A DNA stretch of 64,000 nt, taken from positions 1,366,538 through 1,430,537 of the forward strand of contig RPFO01000127.1 of assembly GCA_009746045.1 (NCBI GenBank), written 5' to 3'. Below the pieces are notes generated by a model, which was given only the letters and a program-made list of their open reading frames with translations, searched no databases and was not told the DNA's origin. Every line of letters begins with the position of its first letter. The first letter of the stretch is position 1. This document shows, piece after piece, positions 11,801 through 23,800 of this stretch. The stretch is from Mesostigma viride (Eukaryota; Streptophyta; Mesostigmatophyceae; Mesostigmatales; Mesostigmataceae). A program made the translations under genes and the position numbers.

Positions 11801-14800
11801 TGCAGCATGCTCCCTGGGCATCCTTCCTGACACAAGTTTGCTGTTGCGCAATACCTGGATGGCCTGGATTCAAAGCCTGTGTATTAGTTTTGGTATGCTT
11901 CTGGGTTTGTGTGCTGCGACACACTCCCCTCCCCCCTTTCCTTCTCTCCCCCCACGTCTGCCCCCCCCCCAGGAGGAGGTGGAGTTTGCGGAGCGTTTCT
12001 CTGTGCTGTGGAACGAGTTCATCGAGTGCATGCGCGAAGAGGACCTCATCAGCAACAAGTGAGTCGCATGCTGCCAAGTACCATCTGTTACCGCACCATG
12101 TACGTGTGGCTGGAGCTCACATGAGCATGGGCATGAGCATGGGCATGAGCATGGGCATGGGCATGGGCATGAGCGTGGGCATGAGCATGGGCATGAGCAT
12201 GGGCATGAGCATGGGCATGAGCATGGGCATGAGCATGGGCATGAGCATGGGCATGAGCATGGGCATGAGCATGGGCATGAGCATGGGCATGAGCATGGGC
12301 ATGAGCATGGGCATGAGCATGGGCATGAGCATGGGCATGAGCATGGGCATGAGCATGGGCATGAGCATGGGCATGCGCATGGGCATGAGCATGGGCATGC
12401 GCATGGGCATGATCATGGGCATGAGCATGGGCATGAGCATGGGCATGGGCATGGGCCTGGGCATGGGCATGAGCATGGGCATGAGCATGGGCATGAGCAT
12501 GGGCATGAGCATGGGCATGAGCATGGGCATGAGCATGGGCATGAGCATGGGCATGAGCATGGGCATGAGCATGAGCATGGGCATGAGCATGGGCATGATC
12601 ATGGGCATGAGCATGGGCATGAGCATGGGCATGAGCCGCCACAAGCAGGACCCCCAGAAGCCCAAGGTGTACTGGCGGGGCGGGGACCTGATGATCAACC
12701 ACAAGATGTGGACGCCCCCAGCGGGCTAGACTAGAATAGCCCTAGCTTGACTTCATTGGTAGTCACTGTTGCCATGGCAGCCATGCTTAGAATGTTTGCA
12801 TGCCTAGCTGTGCCACCATACGTAGTCACGTGCACCGCTCACGCACGGTACACAACCAGCCACAGCCTTAGCTTAGTCTTTGTACAGCCATGCTACGTCA
12901 TGGCCTCGATCAGATTACTTGCCCACGCTCCTTGCTATGATATGCTCACATGGGTCTTATTGCACCCACAGTTTGCCGGATCGTTAGCATGTCTTTTAGC
13001 TAGCGCGCCCGAATGCAGCTGTGGCATGCCTTTGGCATGAAGGAGACTGGGGATCTCTGCCCTTTCTCCTGTTGTGCACACACAGGGATTAAAAGCACTT
13101 CGGTGCTCCGTGACTCCCCAACGGGAGCACGAGTTTAATTAATTAATTAATTAATGGGCATGAGCATGGGCTTGAGCATGGGCATGAGCATGGGCATGAG
13201 CATGGGCATGAGCATGGGCATGAGCATGGGCATGAGCATGGGCATGGGCATGGGCATGAGCGTGGGCATGAGCATGGGCATGAGCATGGGCATGAGCATG
13301 GGCATGAGCATGGGCATGAGCATGGGCATGAGCATGGGCATGAGCATGGGCATGAGCATGGGCATGAGCATGGGCATGAGCATGGGCATGAGCATGGGCA
13401 TGAGCATGGGCATGAGCATGGGCATGGGCATGGGCATGAGCATGGGCATGAGCATGGGCATGAGCATGGGCATGAGCATGGGCATGAGCATGGGCATGAG
13501 CATGGGCATGAGCATGGGCATGAGCATGGGCATGAGCATGGGCATGAGCATGGGCATGAGCATGGGCATGAGCATGGGCATGAGCATGGGCATGAGCATG
13601 GGCATGAGCATGGGCATGAGCATGGGCATGAGCATGGGCATGCGCATGGGCATGAGCATGGGCATGAGCATGGGCATGCGCATGGGCATGCGCATGGGCA
13701 TGAGCATGGGCATGAGCATGGGCATGAGCATGGGCATGAGCATGGGCATGAGCATGGGCATGAGCATGGGCATGAGCATGGGCATGAGCATGAGCATGAG
13801 CATGGGCATGAGCTTGGGCATGAGCTTGGGCATGAGCATGGGCATGAGCATGGGCATGAGCATGGGCATGGGCATGGGCATGAGCATGGGCATGAGCATG
13901 GGCATGAGCATGGGCATGAGCATGGGCATGAGCATGGGCATGAGCATGGGCATGAGCATGGGCATGAGCATGGGCATGAGCCTAGGCATGAGCCTGGGCA
14001 TGAGCCTGGGCATGAGTGTGGGCATGAGCGTGGGCATGAGCGTGGGCATGAGCATGGGCATGAGCATGGGCATGAACATGGACATGATCATGGGCATGAG
14101 CATGGGCCTGAGCATGGGCCTGGGCATGGGCCTGGGCATGAGCATGGGCCTGGGCATGGGCCTGGGCATGAGCCTGGGCATGGGCATGGGCATGGGCCTG
14201 AGCATGGGCATGAGCATGGGCATGAACATGGACATGATCATGGGCCTGGGCATGGGCCTGGGCATGGGCCTGGGCATGGGCCTGGGCATGGGCCTGGGCA
14301 TGGGCCTGGGCATGGGCCTGGGCATGGGCCTGGGCATGGGCCTGGGCATGGGCCTGGGCATGGGCCTGGGCATGGGCCTGGGCATGGGCCTGGGCATGGG
14401 CCTGGGCATGGGCCTGGGCATGGGCCTGGGCATGGGCCTGGGCATGGGCCTGGGCATGGGCCTGGGCATGGGCCTGGGCATGGGCCTGGGCATGGGCCTG
14501 GGCATGGGCCTGGGCATGGGCCTGGGCATGGGCCTGGGCATGGGCCTGGGCATGGGCCTGGGCATGGGCCTGGGCATGGGCCTGGGCATGGGCATGGGCA
14601 TGGGCCTGGGCATGAGCATGGGCATGAGCATGGGCACGTGCATGCACTCAGGTAGCCATTCATGTCAGGGTTGGGCTTTTTCAAGCGAAGCTATCTATTT
14701 TTTTTATCGTACATGGAGGGCCGTGATTTGTTCACCGCTCGATAAAAACCATGCGGTTTTCTAGTGTACCTCCCTTTTTAGTGTACCTGCCGTCTAGTTA

Positions 14801-17800
14801 CTGGGCCTTTTTAGTGTATCTGAGCGGCCCCACCTTCATGGGGGATGTCTTGTTTCGCAAAGGTGGACGATGGCTCGAAACCCGCCATATCGCGTACATG
14901 TTCACAGAGATTCGTTTTCTCCAACCAGGTTCTGCAACCCCACCGTGTAACTCGCGGTGACTGCACCGCATGCTTCAACACAGCACCTTTGTGCCGTCCC
15001 TTACCCTTGTCCACGTGCTCCTACCCCCCTTTCCCCATCTTCTTACCCCTCCCCTCCGGCTTTTCCGACTTCTTTATCGCCCCCATTTCAACCCATTCGG
15101 CTCTCCTCCTTTTTATTTCCCCCCACACACAGGTATTGCCCCCCGCTTCCCCTTTCTTCCCCCATTTTCCTTCCCTCTGTGCCGTCCGTCTCTAGCCTAA
15201 TATTTACCCCGCCCTGCTGCTCATTGTTATCACTCCATCCCCCCCCTCTGTTTCCCACCCCCCAGGGAGCGCGACATGCTCAAGATGCCGCGCGCGTGTG
15301 AGGAGGTGCCCGTGGTCCAGTGGCCCATCTTCCTGCTGGCCGGCAAGGTGCAGGGCGCGGTGGACATTGCGGTCGGTTGGGGCAGCAGCACGCGCACAGA
15401 GCACATGTGGGGCGCAATGAAGAAGAATGCCTACACGCGCTACGCGGTGCAGGAGGCCTACTACCTGTTCAAGGCCATCCTCGCCGAGCTGGTTGTGGGG
15501 GAGGAGGAGACGAGGTGGGTGGGGAGCAAGATCCGTGGTAAAAGCACAGGTGGGAATCAAGGGAGGGTAGAGACTGGGGAAGGAGCGTAGGTGGGTGGGG
15601 GCAGAGGAGGAGGTAGGGTGGGTGGGTGGGGGAAGGTCCAGGTGAGGGGATTAGAATGCGACAGATTTGTGTGTGTGGGAGGGGGGGGGGGGTAGATGGT
15701 GTGTTGGCCTTTTGAAGTACTTGCAGAGAATCCACTAAAGGCTGGTCTAGCTAGGGTAGCAGTGCAGGACACTAAGGAACTACCTTACCATGAAGGGTAG
15801 GCAATGGACAGCCACCTCGTGGCCAGGGGAAGGGAGGGGGGTTACCTCCTCAGCCCTTTTAATATCGGCACGTGATTGACTCTTGAGGCTGCATGTTCCC
15901 ATTGTATAGCCCTTTTCTGCACGTGCATCATCCGCTGACCCGCTGGGCATTGCCACCCGTCTTCTGCGTGTGTGTTGTCCATTCAACCCCACTCATTCTT
16001 CATTTTTTTTGTGTGGTTTTTTGCTCGTCACCACCTCCTTTGTGCACATTCTTCGGCACGGCTGCCACCTCCCAGCGCGGTGAACCGCGTGTTCAACGAG
16101 ATCGAAAAGGACCTGGAGGAGAACACGTTCGGCCGCAAGTTTGTGCCCAAGGCGCTGCCCATGGTGCTGGAGCGCGTGCTCACGCTGCTGCGCTCGCTGG
16201 TGAGTGGAGGGTGGATAGAGGTGGGGGCGTACTGATGTACCCACCCTGCTTGCCAGTAGCCTCAGCCATCATCATGTGTGCAAGCGCGTGCTCACGCTGC
16301 TGCGCTCGTTGGTGAGTGGACGTTGGGCAACGGGTGGGTGGATGCTGCAGTTAGGCACCCCCCTCGCTTACCAGTGAACCGAGGCACCATAATGTGCTGG
16401 AGTGACGAACGAGTGCGGCTTCGCTGATGTGGTAGGGAGAGCGCCTTGGTTGATGTGGAGGAAGGCTGGGAGGGGGCAGGTAGGGATTGGGGGAGCAGTT
16501 CTTCATGAGGCCATGGATGTGCATGATCCTGTGAGCGCGTGAACCTATCATCGGGGTCGTAGCGTTGGCAGTTGCCAGATGTCTATTGGCGTGTTCAGGT
16601 CGCTGTGAAGTGACAGATGAACAACAACAAGAGCAACACGAACTTCCCATTGCGCCCAAGGTTAGACTGGGTGGTACCTAATCAAATAGCTTGTCACTTT
16701 CACTGTCGCTTTGTCTTCGCTTGGTCTTACTCTTGCTCAGGCTTGAATTTCACCTCACTGCCCTTGTAATGTCAACCTTGCAGGCGCCCTTGCACTTTGG
16801 TCTAATGGCACACAAGCCCATTCACGATCAAGCCGTCTTTCCCAAATCCAATCCTTCATAGACCATCCCTCTCCTTCCCCATGTGTCGCCTTCCAAACCC
16901 CACGCTCAACTCCCCCGGTGATCTCCCATCACTCCTGACCCACCTATTTTTTCCTTCCGAACTTCTCCCTGTCCCCACCCCTTGTCCCCCCCTTGCGCCA
17001 GGTTACCCCCGATATCTCTAGCGCGCGTGGCCAGATCGTGCGCAACCTGCAGGACCTGTACGATTGCGTCCTCTACGACTTCATGGGGCCGACGCTGCGC
17101 TTGTCCATGGCCTCGCGCCACCGCGTCGCCAGCACGGGGGAGCGGTCAGTGGCCGCGCTCACCGCCGCCGCGCTGCAGCACGTGGTGGAGCTGCACGATG
17201 ATGATGATGAGGGGAGCGATGGGCCGGCCATGGCCGCGGGCAACCAAGCACTCCTGTTTGCGCCGCTCACGGGCAAGCCGGTCGTGGTGTTCCCGGTGAA
17301 GGAGAAGCGGCCTGCGTTTCTGGCCAAGGTGGGCAGATTCTGCGAGTGTGTGGAAAAATTACGGTCCGCATGGAGTATTTTGTACTTTCATACTGCTATG
17401 AACGTATATGTACATATTTGGAGGTTGAAGTTTTTGCTGCAAGAAAGGGCATCCACGTAGGAATGGGCTCCAATAAGGGCTACATGCGTTGCCGTGGCTA
17501 CACATGTTCAGGTTTCTTGTTGTTCTAATAATGGGATGGGGTGGCCCTGTGTGGGAGGGGAGAGTTACGGTTGAAAACTCTGCTGTCTCAGGGAGAACAG
17601 GGATGTGAATGGCTATTTGTACTACCTGTTACTGGAGCTCCTCCCCGGTGTGCAGGCTACCATGTCATGTAACCCCGTCCGCATCCCCCCCCTGCTCCTC
17701 TATCCCACTTTCCTATCCGCTACCCCTCTAGCCCACTTCCCTATCTGCTGCTCCTCTATCCCACATTCCTATCCGCTACCCCTCTAGCCCGCTTCCCTAT

Positions 17801-20800
17801 CTGCTGCTCCTCTATCCCACTTTCCTATCCGCTACCCCTCTAGCCCACTTCCCTATCTGCTGCTCCTCTATCCCACATTCCTATCCGCTACCCCTCTAGC
17901 CCGCTTCCCTATCTGCTGCTCCTCTATCCCACATTCCTATCCGCTACCCCTCTAGCCCGCTTCCCTATCTGCTGCTCCTCTATCCCACTTTCCTATCCGC
18001 TACCCCTCTAGCCCACTTCCCTATCTGCTGCTCCTCTATCCCACATTCCTATCCGCTACCCCTCTAGCCCGCTTCCCTATCTGCTGCTCCTCTATCCCAC
18101 TTTCCTATCCGCTACCCCTCTAGCCCACTTCCCTATCTGCTGCTCCTCTATCCCACTCATACGCCCTGCCCCTCTGTCCCACTTTCATATCCCCTACCCC
18201 TCTCTCCCACTCATATCCCCTACCCCTCTCTCCCACTCATATCCCCTACCCCTCTCTCCCACTCATATCCCCCACCCCTCTCTCCCACTCATATCCCCTG
18301 CCCCTCTCTCCCACTCACATCCCCTGCCCCTCTCTCCCACTCACATCCCCTACCCCTCTCTCCCACTCACATCCCCTGCCCCTCTCTCCCACTCACATCC
18401 CCTACCCCTCTATCCCACTCATACGCCCTGCCCCTCTGTCCCACTTTCATATCCCCTACCCCTCTCTCCCACTCATATCCCCTACCCCTCTCTCCCACTC
18501 ATATCCCCTACCCCTCTCTCCCACTCATATCCCCTACCCCTCTCTCCCACTCACATCCCCTACCCCTCTCTCCCACTCATATCCCCTACCCCTCTCTCCC
18601 ACTCACATCCCCTACCCCTCTCTCCCACTCATATCCCCTACCCCTCTCTCCCACTCATATCCCCTACCCCTCTCTCCCACTCATATCCCCTACCCCTCTC
18701 TCCCACTCATATCCCCTGCCCCTCTCTCCCACTTTCATATCCCCTACCCCTGTCTGCACATCCTGCATCGATCCTCTTTCTCCCCCTCGTCCCCTCACCT
18801 GAAATAAAAAACTCCCATCCATGCCCTCCACGAATGCACCCTTTGTTTTTGTAGAAATTTAATTTTGCCCTCCTCGCTGCCCCCTCCTCCCCCCCCTTGG
18901 CAGGCCTCACGCCTGTTCTCGCTGCTCACGCTCAACAGCGTCGCAGACAGTGAGTTGCGGTCCGCCGAGGCACGGCGGCGGCTGCTCTTCTTTGGCAACT
19001 CGCTCTTCATGAAGATGCCACCGGCACCGTTCGCGCGGTCCATGCGCAGCTTCAGGTGGGGCACGAAGCAAGGGGTGACATGCTGGAAGTATGGAATCTG
19101 GACATGGCTCGATCTAGGGAACTGTGGAAGCATTGAGGGAGATGAAAACTGGCTCTGGGAAGCCTAGTGTAGGCTTCTCTGGGGGAAAGCCGCTCACCTC
19201 TTACCTCTTACATGTTTAGTGAGGCCATGCCATCTGTGTTTTTATCATCTGTGATAGAGGATGAGGAGAGCTCTACGCTAGGCAACCAGGCCAGCTACTG
19301 ACAGGATCGGGCACTTTCCAAGCCACTTGCACCCGTACAAATTTGCAGTCAATATGCGCTAAGCATACCTGACTGTGCCCACGTAGTAGAAGCTCATAAC
19401 AAACACACACCAACACGTGATGTTCAATAGACAAATGGACAATTCTTGCTTCCCATCGATGGACTGCAGGAGCAGCTGCTTCATCATCGCGCCCTTCTCT
19501 TGCCGTCTCTGCTCTGTAACGGCGAACACTCAAGACCTGCCTTTTCTCTCGTTTGCCACGTCACATCCTCCCCCCCGATCACGGCAACCCCAGCACGCTG
19601 GTGTGCTGCAACCAGGGTGACGTCGTCATCTACAGCCACGGCGACCTCGTGCGCAAGAACGCGGCCGGCATGTCCCTGCTCGACTACCTCAGGGTGATCT
19701 ACAAAGGTTGGAAAACGTTTGTTCTCCCAACAAAAACTTTTTTTCAGACGTTTCTCAGACTCTTGTTTGGCTCGCCGCTGCATGAGAAGCTTAGTAGAGA
19801 TCTTCCTCCGTTGGTTCATGTTTGGTCCCGAGTCTAGGGAGTGCTTAGGGGCCGTGCATGTGGTACAGCGAGCAGCATGGATCCCATCTATATGACGTAT
19901 CCATTCAGTTGCTGTCCGTCTGAAGGGCGCTGCACCAGTCAAAGGGGGAAACATCGGGCGGACTTGGACGTTACTGGGTCACGGGGCCGGTCGTGGTTGG
20001 ATGCACTCGGCCATGGTACCATGCGGCCACCACCAGTCTAGGCATGCTATCATGCTGGCATGGCCACCAGCTTGCTTTGTGGAAGCGGGATCGATGCTGC
20101 CTCTGTGCCCACGGCATCTGCGCTGGTTCTCACTTGTATCCCGTGTAGATCTGCTGTGCTTGGCGAGGGCCACCCCTCAGTACCCTACGTTTGTTTGCGT
20201 GCGGCATGCAGCAGTTTGACCATGCCTTTCTAGGCTTACACAAGGGCAACCCGTCGTGGAAGAGGTCGAATTCCATGGCTCTCGTCGTCCTCTTGTGCAA
20301 AGGCATAACTTGAACGCGTTTGTGGTGGCTCACTTTTACCCATCCGTGGCCACGTGGTCCCTCCCCGCTTGCGCTCAGACCAATTCGAGAACTTTCTGGA
20401 GCGCCACAGCATCACACCCAGTGAGGCGTGGAAGCATAACGACGCCATGGAGCTGCGGCTGTGGGCGTCCTACCGCGGCCAGACGGCCGCGCGCAGCGTC
20501 CGCGGCGCAATGTACCACCAGCGTGCAGTCCAGCTGGCCGCTTTTGTGGACAGTGCGCCCATCGATAGTGAGTCCCGCTGTACAATTTTGTTGTACTTGT
20601 TTGAAAAGTGCAATCATAGTAAACAGCCTCCTCCACGCATGCACCTTCCCTTTCGGCGAGGTAGCTTTAGCGTGCGTGCTACTGATCTCTATACTTTGTT
20701 TTCTGGGATCCTGATGGTGCATGTGGTCTTGCAGAATTGACCTAAAACTAGGACGTGAACTGGACTTAGGAAACTTGAGTAGAAACTATCCCTTGTGTGG

Positions 20801-23800
20801 TACCGGCGGTGATGAGCTCCCATATGCATGTCATGTTTGCATTGGGCATCGTCTGGAACGGGTGCGAGGGGAGGAGGCTACTGTGAGGTTCCCTAAACTT
20901 GATGCCGACCCGTGGGTGTTGGTGTACCATCTGCTGCGATGTTTGGGCTGCATCTGCAAACGGGTGAAGGGGCAGCCAGAGGGCTCCTGGAAAGGAATCT
21001 AGAATGCAACGGGCGCTGATGTCAATGCTGGACGATAATGAGCCTGTATTCATGTTACGTGCACAGAGGTGCAGAAGGAATTCCCTTGAGAGCAGCATGC
21101 CTAGCTGTGAATTTGGCACCTGCCGACCTACCCAGATGTGCAATCTGTTTTCCACCAGGGTACACATGCACAGCATCTTGTGCTGTGAGGTGACTTAAGT
21201 ACCTTTGTTGGCACCATCCATGCCATTTGTTTGACCGTTTGGATTTCCATTCCCTGGCCAGTCCTGCGCACAGGTTTCGCGCGCCGCCCGAACATGGGCA
21301 GCGAGCTGCAGGACGTGGCCGCCTACAGCCTCAACCTGTCGCTTGTCAAGTTCACGTGCGTGCTGAGCTGCCCCGGCTACGGCAAGATGAAGCAGTCGAC
21401 CGACGCGCGCGCGATGGACCTGCTCGAGCTGCTCAAGCGGTGAGGTGGCTAGTAAGATGCTCCTATGTTGGAGTAGGGCAAGGTGCTATGGTAGAAGAAT
21501 GGGTTGGACCTGCTCGAGCTGCTCCAGCGGTGAGGTGCCCCCTAGGAGGCTCTGGTACCTGTGGCGCACCCCGGTGGTACGGCCCAAATAAACATGCGGG
21601 ATTAGCGCGGAACTGTTGGGCTTGGGATTGATTGGATTCACTTGGCATCAAAATGTCGGATCGCTTCTTAGGCCATGCACAACGCTTGTAATGAACTTAA
21701 CGGCAGATCCTCTGCAGTCTACAGTCTGTGTATGTGTGTGTTCTTGTGTGTGTTGTGCCCATGGTGTGCACCTGTGGCGAGGGCATGAACCATCGGCTCC
21801 TGTCTACTTTGTACTGGTACCTCGTAATGTACCCTTAGCTTTTTTTTATTGCCTGAGTGTGCACACGGACTGACTTTTGACACTGAGGTGCACGCCCTGG
21901 TGCCGGAGATGATCCGTCTGGAGTCATCCTTGGACGAACAGGCACCCCACTGGGCAGAACTGCATATGGTGATACGGCATATCATGTATGGGGTACTGAC
22001 ATTCGTCATTCCATCCCCCACCATGGGGTTTGAGTCGTGGATGCAGGCACGAGGGCCTCTGGCTGGCCAGTTCTCATAGCCAGTGCGGCTGGCCCATCCT
22101 AATGTGGCGTTATTGGGTGATGTTTTTGGTCACCTTATCTCCCACCTCGCTTTTCATCTCCCCACAATGCAGGCACGAGGGCCTCCGGCTGGCCTACGTG
22201 GACGAGTTGGAGCTCGACATGGCCCCCAAGACTGGGTCGCTGGCATCATCCCTCGAGTCTGCCACGGACGTGGAGTCCGGCCACAGCAGCGACGTCCCTC
22301 ACTCGGCGCACGACAGCGTGCTCTGCAAGTGGCACAGCGGGCACGAGGAGGTGGGTACCGGCCACCAAGTGGCCCTCAAGTGGGAGTGGCTCATATGCGC
22401 GAGAGTAGCGCCGTTCCCCGCACGCCCATTTTGTTACAATAAAGTAGGGGTTGGGGCTCCATGCGTGCTGGTTGGTGGTTGGTGGTATGTGCCGGCAGAC
22501 AGCAACGGGGGATACATGGTAAACACAGCAGCGCAAGCAGGGGCGCACGACCTGGCCCGGAATTCGCCACACCGCACGCCATCATATCGCTTCCATCTTG
22601 GCTCGCAGTGGTCTGTCTAGTGGTCGGACGCTCTTGGGTCTTTCAGGACACTGCTCACAATTCCGTTTCTGTCCCCTCCTGGATCTGCTCTCAATATCCG
22701 ATCCCCACCAATAGCTACCAAGCTGTCGTCCCTCAAACTGCCACACGCCTCCCCCAACCTCCTCATCGCCTTCAACCAGTCCCTTTCCCAAGCCCCATTC
22801 TGCAGAAATGCGAACCTGGCTCGCCCTGCGCGTGCGACCCTTGGCAATGCGACCCCCAAGTTTTTCTTGGATTCTTATGTCCCAGTGCCCCTACTGGCCA
22901 CTCCACTCAATCCTCACTGCAGGAGGTGTACCGCATCCGACTACCTGGCCCTGCCGCGCTGGGGGAGGAGCGCCCCGAATATGAGAACGTAGCGGTGGTG
23001 TTCACACGCGGCACCGCGCTGCAGGTGGTGGACGTGCGCCATGTAAGTAAGGGGGGGAGGCAGTACGCGTGCCGCGTACGAAAGGGGGGGAAAGAGGCTG
23101 GAGGTACACCGTTAAGTAAACCCTTATAGGAGGTACACCACGTAAGTGAAAGTCGGGAGCAGGAGGGCCAGCTACGGAGGAAATCCCAGGGGCGCAGGCC
23201 GGGGGCAAGGGCCAAGGATGAAAGGCTAGCGGCATAGGGCAGGGGTGGAGGCCAGGGGTGTGGTTATGATGGAGCAGGTGGCCATGCATGTGCATGTCGT
23301 GCTGGTGTGTAGGAGAGAAAGTGGTTTCTCCTTCGCTTTCTGTTCTGAATGACTCAATCGGTATCTTCTATATATTTTCTTTTGTGAGAAAGGGTTGCAT
23401 TTCAATTATACTGGAGTTGCACCTGCCGTGGAGTTCCTGTGAATGTGGTAGAATTACCATCCTTTGAATTCTCTGGTAGGGTGGCCTCTGCAGGTTTGGT
23501 TAGGGACTATCTATCTTTGCACGAAGGAAGAGCGGCTGACTTGCAAGACGTGAGGGAGGCTCTTACGAAGGGAAGGAGTTCGACCCCTCGCCACGGGGGC
23601 CACCAGCGCGGAGCCTAGGCTGATGAGAAGGCAAGGCATGATGCAGGCTGATGCAAAGCTGTCCACTATGCTGATGCAAAGGCTGAAAGGTCCTGCATGC
23701 ATGTCGCGTGCGACATGAATGCGCTAGCCCATCCCTCAGTTGCATGCTTACGTCGCGGTTGGCCATGCTTGGGCTTGTCGCATACGGCAGGACAACTGCC

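Noticed and set aside
11800..14764. Met/Ser/Gly, Ala/His and Met/Pro repeat 'proteins'
   Set aside because: They are translations of the 12-bp minisatellite in intron 10 and have no flanking coding signal.
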